Source: Thiohalobacter sp. (lineage in GTDB: Bacteria; Pseudomonadota; Gammaproteobacteria; Thiohalobacterales; Thiohalobacteraceae). From it: a DNA stretch of 10,822 bases. A program made the position numbers and the translations under genes. The notes below the pieces were generated by a model that ran no database searches, was not told where the DNA came from, and saw nothing but the letters and a program-made list of their open reading frames with translations. Every line of letters starts with the position of its first letter. Within the stretch, counting starts at the first letter, position 1. The stretch covers positions 1 through 10,822 of the forward strand of contig JALVEM010000227.1 in NCBI GenBank assembly GCA_027030825.1. The letters run 5' to 3'. Positions 1-6,599 of this stretch are shown here, one piece after another.

Positions 1-184
1 CATCTACGAGCTCATCGAGATCGACGAGCAGATGGCCCGCATGATCCACGACGGCATCGGCGAGCACGAGATGGAAGCCTACGTGCGCACCCAGACCCCG
101 AGCCTCCGCGAGGACGGGGTGCGGCGAGTGCTGGCCGGTGACACCACGCTCGAGGAAGTGCTGCGCGTGACCCGGGAGAGCTGA
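1..184 (+). CDS. gspE: Type II secretion ATPase GspE, C-terminal end only (partial)
   Basis: The first complete codon is at base 2 and the frame runs 60 residues to a TGA at 182-184. The peptide contains IDEQMARMIHDG, then TPSLREDG and VLAGDTTLEEVLRVTRES. This is the standard end of GspE/PulE-type secretion ATPases, where the tail after the Walker and zinc-binding regions ends in a 'G-x-T-T-x-E-E-V-L-R-V' stretch. GspE is the cytoplasmic hexameric ATPase that powers pseudopilus assembly in the type II secretion system. Nucleotide-binding motifs lie outside the window, so the ATPase function rests on family resemblance and on gspF following only 10 bp later. A PilB-type pilus ATPase is the main alternative, but the GspF-like partner makes GspE more likely. 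Confidence 0.9.
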   Translation, partial: IYELIEIDEQMARMIHDGIGEHEMEAYVRTQTPSLREDGVRRVLAGDTTLEEVLRVTRES

Positions 185-194
185 GCCGCACGCC

Positions 195-1418
195 ATGGGC
201 GCCTACCAGTACACGGCCCTCGACGAGCGTGGCCGCCAGCGCAAGGGCGTGATCGAGGGCGATACGCCACGTCACGTCAGACAGCAGCTGCGGGAGCAGG
301 GCCTGACTCCCCTGGAAGTCGAGGAAGTCGCGGGCGAGACCCGCGAGAAGCGTTCGGGCGGCATCCGCCGGTTCGGGATGGGCGGTGTGAATGCGGCCGA
401 CCTGGCGCTCATGACCCGCCAGCTCGCGACCCTGGTCCAGTCCGGCACCCCGCTCGAGGAGGCGCTGCTGGCCGTCTCCCGACAGAGCGAGAAGCCTCGC
501 CTGACCCGCCTGCTGCTGGCCGTGCGCGCGCGCGTGCTGGAAGGCATGAGCCTGGCGCAGGGGCTGGCCGAGTTTCCCAACGTCTTTCCGGAGATCTATC
601 GGGCCACGGTGGCGGCCGGCGAACAGTCCGGCCACCTCGACCGGGTGCTCGAGCGCCTGGCCGACTATACCGAGGCCCGCCAGGCGATTCGCCAGAAGAT
701 CCAGCTGGCGCTCTTCTATCCGGCGATTCTCACCGTGATCGCCATCGGCGTCGCCGTGCTGCTGATGACCTACGTCGTGCCCCAGGTGGTGCAGGTGTTC
801 GACAATCTGGGGCAGGAGCTGCCGCTGCTCACGCGCCTGCTGATCGCCTTCAGCGATTTCCTGCGCGAATGGGGACTGCTCCTGCTGCTGGGACTGACGC
901 TCGCCGGCATCGGCATCCTGTGGCTGCTCCGGCGCCCCGGACCGCGGCGCGTCTGGCACCGCCTGTTGCTGCGTCTGCCGCTGGTCTCGCGGCTGGTCCG
1001 GGGCATCAATACCGGGCGTTTCGCGCGCACCTTCAGCATCCTGGTGGCCAGCGGCGTGCCCGTGCTGGAGGCCATGCGCATCGGTGCCGGGGTGATCGCC
1101 AACATCCCCATGCGCGAGGCGGTGGAGAATGCCGCACGGCGGGTCCGCGAAGGCACCAGCATCCACCAGGCGCTGGAGGAAAGCGGGCAGTTCCCGCCGA
1201 TGATGCTCTATCTCATCGCCAGCGGCGAGGCCAGCGGTCGGCTGGAGAACATGCTCGAGCGGGCGGCCATCAGTCAGGAACGCGAGATCGAGACCCTCAT
1301 CGCCACCTTCCTTGGACTCTTCGAGCCCCTGATGATCGTCTCCATGGGCGGCATGGTGCTGCTGATCGTGATGGCCATCCTGCTGCCCATCTTCGATCTC
1401 AACCAGCTCGTCAAATGA
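195..1418 (+). CDS. gspF: Type II secretion inner-membrane platform protein GspF
   Basis: 407 residues, the usual length for GspF. The protein opens with MGAYQYTALDERGRQRKGVI, the typical GspF/XcpS beginning. PilC proteins start differently. Two T2SSF repeats are visible at about residues 72-195 and 275-397, each beginning with an 'F/L-x-R-x-L-A-T/S-L-V-x-S-G-x-P-V/L-x-E-A' type segment (RQLATLVQSGTPLEEAL and RTFSILVASGVPVLEAM) and each containing an 'A-G/S-G-E-x-S-G-x-L' turn (AAGEQSGHLD near 140, ASGEASGRLE near 342). Three membrane segments are apparent near 172-196, 226-246 and 377-399. GspF is the polytopic platform protein that couples the GspE motor to pseudopilus assembly. The ATG at 195 is 10 bp after the gspE stop. 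A GGGAG lies 16 bp upstream, rather far for a Shine-Dalgarno site, so coupling to gspE is likely. The usual next gene, gspG, does not follow. Confidence 0.95.
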   Translation: MGAYQYTALDERGRQRKGVIEGDTPRHVRQQLREQGLTPLEVEEVAGETREKRSGGIRRFGMGGVNAADLALMTRQLATLVQSGTPLEEALLAVSRQSEKPRLTRLLLAVRARVLEGMSLAQGLAEFPNVFPEIYRATVAAGEQSGHLDRVLERLADYTEARQAIRQKIQLALFYPAILTVIAIGVAVLLMTYVVPQVVQVFDNLGQELPLLTRLLIAFSDFLREWGLLLLLGLTLAGIGILWLLRRPGPRRVWHRLLLRLPLVSRLVRGINTGRFARTFSILVASGVPVLEAMRIGAGVIANIPMREAVENAARRVREGTSIHQALEESGQFPPMMLYLIASGEASGRLENMLERAAISQEREIETLIATFLGLFEPLMIVSMGGMVLLIVMAILLPIFDLNQLVK

Positions 1419-2617
1419 AGCCGCTGCGGCTGCTGTTCCGGTCGCTCGGCTGCCGCGACTACCGGCTCTATTTCACCGGCCAGGTCGTCTCGCTCCATGG
1501 CACCTGGATGCAGCATGTGGCGCAGGCGTGGCTGGTCTACCGCCTGTCCGATTCGAATCTCATGCTGGGTGTGGTCAGCGCCGCGAGCCTGCTGCCCAGC
1601 CTGGTGCTGGGGCTCTGGGGCGGGGTGGTGGCCGACCGCGTGCCGAGACGGCGCCTGTTCCTGCTGTGTCAGTGGCTCTCGCTGGCCCAGGCGCTCGCGC
1701 TGGGACTGCTGGCCGCAGGCGGCCTGATCCGGGTCTGGCATGTGGTGGTGCTGGCACTCTTCGCCGGCATCGTCCATGCCTTCGAGATCCCTGCCCGGCA
1801 TGCGCTGGTCGGCACGCTCGTGCCGCGCGAGCTGATGCACAATGCCGTGGCGCTCAATTCGAGCGCCTTCAATCTCGCCCGTGCGATCGGCCCGGTCACG
1901 GCGGGCTTTCTGATACCGCGGATCGGGGAAGGCGCCGTGTTCCTGGTCAATGCCCTGAGCTACGGGGCGGTCATATTCGCGCTGGGCCGGATGCGGGGGC
2001 CGGACCCGGTGCCGGAACGCCATGCACGGGACGGGCTGGCCGACGGCCTGCGCCATGTCTGGCGGGAACCGCGCCTGCGCGCCGCCGTGGTCCTGATCGC
2101 GCTCTCGAGCCTGCTGGCCAATCCCTATCTGGTCCTGCTGCCCGAATATGCCCGGCACGTGCTCGCCGGCGGCGCCGAGGACTACGGCGTGCTGGTCGGC
2201 GCCGCCGGACTCGGTGCGCTGGCCGGCGCGCTCGGGCTGGCGTTGCGCGAGAGTCCTCGGGGTCTGGAGCGGCTGATCGCCGTATCGAGCCTGATGGTCG
2301 CCGTGGCCCTGGGCCTGCTCGCCATCGTGCGCGTTCTGCCGCTGGCGCTGCCGGTGCTGTTTCTGACGGGGTTCTTTCTCACCTCGCAGGTGGCGGGCAC
2401 CAACACCTTCCTGCAGGTCTCCGCGCCGGACCGGCTGCGCGGACGCATCATGTCGCTCTTCTCCGTGGTGTTCATCGGATTCTCGCCGCTCGGGAATCTG
2501 GCCGCGGGTGCGCTCGCCGATCTGCTCGGCGTAATCGCCGTGCTGGCGCTGTCGTCGGCCACCCTGCTGGTGCTCGGCATGCCGGTCCGCTGGCGGCTGT
2601 TCCGCCGCTCAGGATAG
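1415..2617 (+). CDS. MFS exporter, EntS/MFS_3-like
   Basis: 400 residues starting at the ATG that overlaps the gspF stop (ATGA, 1415-1418). The same reading frame is open far upstream, but that part lies in gspF and reads as low-complexity shadow. The protein is hydrophobic throughout, consistent with about 12 membrane helices in two halves. An MFS motif A-like loop, GGVVADRVPRRR, is at residues 69-80. EIPARHALVGTLVP at 124-137 is a hallmark of the MFS_3/DUF894 group that includes the enterobactin exporter EntS. A second-half counterpart, DRLRGRIMSLFS, is at 339-350. The family exports siderophores, drugs and other small molecules by proton antiport; the substrate here cannot be read from sequence. 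No Shine-Dalgarno site is evident, so translation probably depends on ribosomes finishing gspF. The stop overlaps the convergent cpdA end by 9 bp. Confidence 0.9.
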   Translation: MKPLRLLFRSLGCRDYRLYFTGQVVSLHGTWMQHVAQAWLVYRLSDSNLMLGVVSAASLLPSLVLGLWGGVVADRVPRRRLFLLCQWLSLAQALALGLLAAGGLIRVWHVVVLALFAGIVHAFEIPARHALVGTLVPRELMHNAVALNSSAFNLARAIGPVTAGFLIPRIGEGAVFLVNALSYGAVIFALGRMRGPDPVPERHARDGLADGLRHVWREPRLRAAVVLIALSSLLANPYLVLLPEYARHVLAGGAEDYGVLVGAAGLGALAGALGLALRESPRGLERLIAVSSLMVAVALGLLAIVRVLPLALPVLFLTGFFLTSQVAGTNTFLQVSAPDRLRGRIMSLFSVVFIGFSPLGNLAAGALADLLGVIAVLALSSATLLVLGMPVRWRLFRRSG

Positions 2618-3385
2618 CTTGACCTCCTGTTCCAGCCACTCCACCCCGGTGGCCAGGCTGCCGTCGTCGAACAGCTTGAGCCAGCGGTAGCCCGGCGGGC
2701 GGTCGTCGAGCGCGAATTCCTCGGCGCCCGGCAGGAACTGGAAGCAGGTCGAGGGCGTGCCCAGCAGGGGGCGGCCGTCGAACAGCCGGTTGCTGGTCTG
2801 GTGGATGTGTCCGAACACCACCCCGCGCAGGCGCGGCTCCATGTGAACGAGCGAGAGCAGGGCCTCGCCGTTGTCGATGCGCGAGGCGTCGAGCCAGCGG
2901 CTGCCGACCGGCACCGGCGGATGATGCACGAACAGCAGGACATGCGGCGCATTGGAGGCCTCGAGGGTTCGCGCCACGCGATCGAACTGATGACCGTCGA
3001 GGTGTCCGTGCACCCGGCCTTCGACCTGCGAGTCGAGAAACACGAACAGCCACCGGCCATGCCGCGCTGCCGGCGTGTGACGCACCCGGTCGGTGTTCAG
3101 GTGACGCGCCATGAGTCGTCGGTCGTCGTGGTTGCCGGGCAGGACATAGACCGGCATCCCGAGTCGGGAGAAGCCCTCCTCCAGACGGCGGTAGGCTGCC
3201 GCTCCCGCGTCGTGGGCGAGGTCGCCCGTGGCCACCACCAGCTCGCTGTCGCGATGACGGCTCAGGCAGTGTTCCAGCACGGCGTCGAAACTCCGCTGGG
3301 TGTTCACGCCCCGCAGATCGCCGCCCGGATCGTCGAGCAGGTGGATGTCCGTGAGCTGGAGGATCTTGAGCGGTCTGCCGCTCAT
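2609..3385 (-). CDS. cpdA: Class III 3',5'-cyclic AMP phosphodiesterase (CpdA family)
   Basis: 258 residues of the calcineurin-like metallophosphoesterase fold. All metal-binding motifs are present: D13-I-H15 (in LQLTDIHL), G54-D55 (VATGDLAHD), G84-N-H-D87 (LPGNHD), the H154-H155 pair (FVHHPPVPVG), and G192-H193-I-H195-Q (FGHIHQ). Features specific to CpdA are also visible: RGVNTQRSFDAVL after the first motif, LDSQVEGRVHG near 117, SRWLDASRIDNG near 162 and GTPSTCFQFLPG at 209-220. E. coli CpdA has 275 residues; this protein has a slightly shorter N-terminus and tail. CpdA hydrolyses cAMP to AMP in the cytoplasm and so tunes CRP-family regulation. The ATG overlaps the argA stop (ATGA, 3382-3385), and an AAGGA at 3392-3396 sits 6 bp upstream as ribosome binding site. 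The 3' end converges on the MFS gene with a 9-bp overlap. Confidence 0.93.
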   Translation of the reverse strand: MSGRPLKILQLTDIHLLDDPGGDLRGVNTQRSFDAVLEHCLSRHRDSELVVATGDLAHDAGAAAYRRLEEGFSRLGMPVYVLPGNHDDRRLMARHLNTDRVRHTPAARHGRWLFVFLDSQVEGRVHGHLDGHQFDRVARTLEASNAPHVLLFVHHPPVPVGSRWLDASRIDNGEALLSLVHMEPRLRGVVFGHIHQTSNRLFDGRPLLGTPSTCFQFLPGAEEFALDDRPPGYRWLKLFDDGSLATGVEWLEQEVKLS

Positions 3386-4710
3386 GCCAGTTCCTTGAGG
3401 TACACGCGGGAGTTGCGACGGTAGTTGTAGAGTCGCCGCCGCTGCACCGGCAGGCTTTCCAGGCTGGCCTTGCGGAAGCCGCGCTCGCGGAACCAGTCCG
3501 CGGTCCGGGTGGTGAGCACGAACAGCCGGCGGATGCCCTGCCGGCGCGCCAGGTCCTCGATGTATTCGAGCAGGCGCTGCCCGCGCCCGCCGTTGCGGTA
3601 TTCGGGGTGCACCGCCAGGCAGGCGAGTTCGGCGACCTCGCCTTCGGGATAGAGGGCCGCCGTGCCGATCACCATGCCCTCGTGTTCGATGACGTGGAAG
3701 CGGTCGATCTCGGTTTCCAGTTTCTCGCGCGAGCGCTTCACCAGAATGCCCGCCTGCTCGAGCGGCCGGATGAGATCGAGGATTCCGGCGACATCTTCGA
3801 TCGTGGCACGGCGCAGGGTTTCCGAGGGCTCGGCGGTGACGAGCGTGCCGGCGCCCTCGCGCGTGAACAGCTCGGTCAGCAGCGCCCCGTCACGGGCCAT
3901 GCCGATGATGTGGCAGCGCTCGATGCCCTGGCGGACGGCGAGCAGGGCACTGCGCAGGTGGCGCACCAGTCCCTCGTCCAGTTTCCGGCGGCTGCTGAGC
4001 AGGGCCAGTACCTCGGCGGCGCTGAGGCGCGATATGCGCCGCCGCCGGCCGTCGCGCAGGCCGGGACCCGCGACCAGGAAGACGAGCTTGTCGGCGCCCA
4101 GCGCCACGGCGGCCTCGCGCGCGAGTTCCTCGGCATGGAGATTGAAGATCTCGCCGGTGGGCGAGTAGCCGAGCGGGGGGAGCAGCACGACCCGGTCTTC
4201 GTCGAGCGCGCTGCGGATGGCCTCCACGTCGATGCGCCGCACCTCGCCCGTATGCTGGAAATCGACGCCGTCGCGCACGCCGATGGGGCGGGCGACGACA
4301 TGGTTGCCGCTGCTGACGCGGATGCGACGCCGGCTGCCGGGCAGATGACTCAGGCCGCGCGAGAGTTCCGCGGTCACCCTGGCGCCGACCAGGCCGGCGG
4401 CCATGACGGCCGCCTCGAGTGCGGCAGGATCGGTGATGCGCAGGCCGGCGGCGAATGCCGGCGCCTGTCCGCGTTCGGCGAGCAGGGCGTCGATCTGCGG
4501 GCGGATGCCCGGCACCAGGACCAGCCGGATGCCGAGGCTGTGGAGCAGCGCCACATCACGCATGAAGGCCTCGAAGTCCTCGCGCTCCAGCGCCTCGCCG
4601 CCGAACTGGAGCACGAAGGTGTGGCCGCGGTGCGTGTGGATGTAGGGCGCGGAATGGCGAAACGCCCGCAGGAAGCCGTTCTCGTCGGTGCTGTTCGCCT
4701 CGGTGCTCAT
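3382..4710 (-). CDS. argA: N-acetylglutamate synthase ArgA (AAK kinase-like domain plus GNAT domain)
   Basis: 442 residues, against 443 for E. coli ArgA. Residues ~25-285 form the amino-acid-kinase-like domain, which binds arginine as feedback inhibitor: LHSLGIRLVLVPGIRPQID (56-74), VSSGNHVVARPIGVRDGVD (132-150), HTGEVRRID (153-161) and LLPPLGYSPTGEIFNLHAEE (176-195). Residues ~300-440 form the GNAT acetyltransferase domain, with IRPLEQAGILVKRSREKLE, ELACLAVHPEYRNGGRGQRLL (acetyl-CoA loop, 361-381), FVLTTRTADWFRERGF (397-412) and the end motif LYNYRRNSRVYLKEL. The enzyme acetylates glutamate from acetyl-CoA, the first step of arginine synthesis, in the cytoplasm. One deviation is VPGIRPQ where relatives carry V-H/Y-G-A/S-R-P-Q. 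No strong Shine-Dalgarno site precedes the ATG, and no clear ArgR box is visible in the 58-bp upstream gap. The gene is translationally coupled to cpdA downstream. Confidence 0.96.
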   Translation of the reverse strand: MSTEANSTDENGFLRAFRHSAPYIHTHRGHTFVLQFGGEALEREDFEAFMRDVALLHSLGIRLVLVPGIRPQIDALLAERGQAPAFAAGLRITDPAALEAAVMAAGLVGARVTAELSRGLSHLPGSRRRIRVSSGNHVVARPIGVRDGVDFQHTGEVRRIDVEAIRSALDEDRVVLLPPLGYSPTGEIFNLHAEELAREAAVALGADKLVFLVAGPGLRDGRRRRISRLSAAEVLALLSSRRKLDEGLVRHLRSALLAVRQGIERCHIIGMARDGALLTELFTREGAGTLVTAEPSETLRRATIEDVAGILDLIRPLEQAGILVKRSREKLETEIDRFHVIEHEGMVIGTAALYPEGEVAELACLAVHPEYRNGGRGQRLLEYIEDLARRQGIRRLFVLTTRTADWFRERGFRKASLESLPVQRRRLYNYRRNSRVYLKELA

Positions 4711-4768
4711 GGAATCCGAAGATACCGGATGGCCGGGAAATTCTGAACCCGAGGGATCGTCGCCGGAC

Positions 4769-5113
4769 TCATTCCCGGTCTGCGAGTTGCTCGAGCAGCC
4801 GGCGGCGGGCCTCTTCCAGCCGTCCCCGGCAATAGCCCCTGGCCTCGGGATCCTCGCCGGCGAGTTCCTCGATCATCTCCATGACGGTCCGACAGAAGGC
4901 GTCCACGGCGGCTTCGGTGGCCTCAGTCGTGTCGCCGGCGCCGCGCACCGGTGGTTTCTCGAGCCCGGCATGGACGGGTCGCACGCCGGCCGAACGGGGA
5001 ATGCACCGCTGGGCGCCGCCATCGCGTGCCGCTGCCGTGAGCGGGCCGGTCTTGACATAGAGCTTCCCCTGATACTCGAAGGTCTCTCCCACGGGCAGCT
5101 GATGGAAACGCAT
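4769..5113 (-). CDS. Small conserved-looking protein of unknown function, coupled to the JAMM gene
   Basis: 114 residues; I do not recognise a named family. The first ~45 residues look like a small beta-rich domain: MRFHQLPVGETFEYQGKLYV, then KTGPLTAAARDGG and RCIPRSAGVRP. That pattern of 'LPVGxxFxYxGxxYxKTxPxTA' followed by 'IPRSAxV' recurs in small uncharacterised bacterial proteins. Residues ~46-62 are Pro/Gly-rich and probably a linker. Residues ~63-114 are predicted helical and charged (AVDAFCRTVMEMIEELAGED, RLEEARRRLLEQLADRE). It has no signal peptide, no membrane segment and no C-terminal Gly-Gly, so it is not an obvious ubiquitin-like carrier. The start is well supported: a perfect AGGAGG at 5118-5123 lies 4 bp upstream, and the ATG overlaps the JAMM stop by one base (TGATG, 5111-5115). 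Tight coupling suggests a role with the peptidase, but this is inference. Confidence 0.8.
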   Translation of the reverse strand: MRFHQLPVGETFEYQGKLYVKTGPLTAAARDGGAQRCIPRSAGVRPVHAGLEKPPVRGAGDTTEATEAAVDAFCRTVMEMIEELAGEDPEARGYCRGRLEEARRRLLEQLADRE

Positions 5114-5541
5114 CAGGCCTCCTCGTCCAGCATTTCCTCGAGCTCCAGTTCGATCTCCTCGGCTTCGCCCTCGCGCAGTCGCCAGGCCCGCATCTCCAGG
5201 ACGCCCTCGGTGTTGAGCGAGACGATCAGATAGACGGCGTCCGGATAGGCGGCCTGGCGCAGGTCTTCGGCCGAGGGCACGGCGGGCGCATGCGGATGGG
5301 AATGGTAGATGGCGAACAGCGATTCGCCACGCTCCCGGAGGGTGCGCATGGCGTCGATGAGGGCCTTCGGATCCATGTCGAACAGTCGGCCGGGATCATC
5401 GCTGACGTTGGGCACCGGATAGAGGCTGGTGGCATGGCCGTCACGGGCGCCGACGAGGCCGCAGACCTCTTCTTCGGGATGGGCCTGGGCATCGGCGAGC
5501 AACCGGTTGACCAGGGGGCGGGGCAGGGCGACGCTCTCCAT
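5113..5541 (-). CDS. JAMM/MPN+ metallopeptidase, M67 family
   Basis: 142 residues from the ATG at 5541, a typical length for stand-alone prokaryotic JAB-domain proteins. The JAMM zinc site is complete: E25 in HPEEEVCGLVG, then H80-S-H82-P (AIYHSHPHAPAVPSAEDL), S90 and D93, fitting E...H-x-H-x10-D. PDAVYLIVSLN at 100-110 matches the core strand that follows. The last ~20 residues are strongly acidic (REGEAEEIELELEEMLDEEA). M67 enzymes are isopeptidases or peptidases that cleave after C-terminal Gly-Gly of ubiquitin-like or sulfur-carrier proteins (for example Mec+ with CysO). A TTG at 5574 would add 11 residues (MATDFQHEAIS), but it abuts a TATAAT at 5574-5579 and relatives begin near 'LPRPLVNRLL', so I prefer the ATG. 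A weak GAAG lies 8 bp before it. The gene overlaps the 114-aa gene by one base. Confidence 0.9.
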   Translation of the reverse strand: MESVALPRPLVNRLLADAQAHPEEEVCGLVGARDGHATSLYPVPNVSDDPGRLFDMDPKALIDAMRTLRERGESLFAIYHSHPHAPAVPSAEDLRQAAYPDAVYLIVSLNTEGVLEMRAWRLREGEAEEIELELEEMLDEEA

Positions 5542-5573
5542 GGAGATGGCTTCATGCTGAAAGTCGGTGGCCA

Positions 5574-5579
5574 ATTATA
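5574..5579 (-). promoter_or_regulatory. Candidate -10 element (TATAAT) before the JAMM gene
   Basis: A perfect TATAAT reads on the - strand just after the cyclase stop codon. Transcription would begin near base 5567, giving a leader of about 26 bases to the ATG at 5541. No good TTGACA-like -35 lies at 16-18 bp (best at 17 bp is TGCAGG, about two matches), and there is no extended TG. It may therefore be a weak internal promoter or chance. A consensus -10 in so GC-rich a sequence is still notable. Confidence 0.35.
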
Positions 5580-5588
5580 GCGGCCCGT

Positions 5589-6599
5589 TCAGGCGGCCTG
5601 CATCTCTTCGGTTGGACCCCGCAGGCAGTTGCGGCCGGAGGACTTGGCGCGATAGAGACGGGAATCGGCGATCCGGATGAAGTCCTCGGCATCGACGATC
5701 GGGGTGTTCTCGTCCGGTGAAGAGGCGAGGGAGGCGATGCCGATGCTCACGGTCAGGCGGCCGAGCGGCGCGGCTTCGTGATCGATGGGATCCTGTTCGA
5801 AGGCCGCGAGGATGCGTTTGCCCACTTCGACGGCCTGGCTGCCGTCGCAGCCGGGCAGCATGAGCAGGAACTCCTCGCCCCCGTAGCGATAGAGCCGGTC
5901 CGCATTGCGGATGACCTTCTGTATCCGCGCCACCACCTGCCGCAGGGCCTCGTCGCCTGCGAGATGGCCGTAGTGGTCGTTGTAGCGCTTGAAGTGGTCC
6001 ACATCGATGAGCATGGCAGTGAGCGCCTTGCCGTGGGCCTGCGCCATGGTGAGGGTATGGCGCAGGTCGGCCTCCATGGCGCGTCGATTGCCGATGCCCA
6101 GCATGGCATCGGTGAGCGAGAGCGTCAGCAGCTCCCGGTTGGTTCGGGACAGGCTCTCGGTCTCCTCGGCGACGGCACGCCGGAGACGTTCGGCCTGTTC
6201 GTCGATCAGCCGCAGATGCGCATTGATGAGCATGGGGTGGGTGACCATGCCCGCGAGGCGGCCGTCCCCGTCCACCACGGGGAGGTGCCGAATACGGTGG
6301 TTCTGGCTGATCACGAGTGCGGAGTAGAGGGTTTCGTCGATCGGCAGGGTGACGGGCTGCGGGGTCATCAGTTCGCGCGCGCACCAGCCGGAGACGGGCT
6401 CGCCGCGCAGCAGGGCGGCATGCATGCAGAGCACGTCCCGTTCGGTGATGATGCCCACGGGGCGGCGATCCGCGTCGGTGACGACGACGGCCGAGGCCCT
6501 GGCCTGCTCCATCCTGTGGACGACGTCACGGGCCGGTGAGTTGACGGAAACGGTGGGAATCTCGGTGTCGATGCACGATCGCAGTTCCACCGGCTGCAT
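5589..6599 (-). CDS. CBS-pair GGDEF diguanylate cyclase
   Basis: 336 residues. Two CBS motifs occupy about residues 13-60 (PTVSVNSPARDVVHRM ... RPVGIITERDVL) and 78-127 (LMTPQPVTLPIDETLYSAL ... RIRHLPVVDGDGRLAGMVT). A helical, probably coiled-coil linker spans ~128-160. The GGDEF domain follows at ~161-325: metal-binding D199 in LIDVDHFKRYNDHYGHLAGD, the active-site signature GGEEF at 240-244, and VSIGIAS at 284-290. An RxxD inhibitory site (R231-N-A-D234) lies five residues before GGEEF. All catalytic elements are intact, so active synthesis of c-di-GMP from 2 GTP with product inhibition is expected. CBS pairs usually bind adenosyl ligands such as ATP, AMP or SAM, so the enzyme may couple cellular energy state to c-di-GMP; the ligand is inference. 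No membrane segments are seen, so it should be cytoplasmic. The start is supported by AGGGGG at 6606-6611, 6 bp upstream. The 'DxLTGLxNRR' motif reads DAMLGIGNRR. Confidence 0.94.
   Translation of the reverse strand: MQPVELRSCIDTEIPTVSVNSPARDVVHRMEQARASAVVVTDADRRPVGIITERDVLCMHAALLRGEPVSGWCARELMTPQPVTLPIDETLYSALVISQNHRIRHLPVVDGDGRLAGMVTHPMLINAHLRLIDEQAERLRRAVAEETESLSRTNRELLTLSLTDAMLGIGNRRAMEADLRHTLTMAQAHGKALTAMLIDVDHFKRYNDHYGHLAGDEALRQVVARIQKVIRNADRLYRYGGEEFLLMLPGCDGSQAVEVGKRILAAFEQDPIDHEAAPLGRLTVSIGIASLASSPDENTPIVDAEDFIRIADSRLYRAKSSGRNCLRGPTEEMQAA

Noticed and set aside
12..1166. A 384-codon - strand frame opposite gspE and gspF, rich in Gln, His and Ala
   Set aside because: It is the reverse-strand shadow of the gspF codons; no domain is recognisable and gspF is unmistakable.
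1528..2622. A second + strand frame within the MFS gene, 364 codons
   Set aside because: Arg/Ala/Gly-rich off-frame translation; the MFS frame carries motif A and membrane helices.
3607..4746. A 379-codon + strand frame opposite argA
   Set aside because: Shadow of argA with no recognisable domain; the argA protein matches its family along its full length.
4719..4747. Possible argA promoter: TTCAGA, 17 bp, TATCTT on the - strand
   Set aside because: Only 4 of 6 matches in each box, and the implied leader would be about two bases. Too weak to list as a feature.
4786..4797. Palindrome TGCTCGAGCA near the end of the 114-aa gene as a terminator
   Set aside because: It lies within coding sequence and lacks a T-run on either strand.
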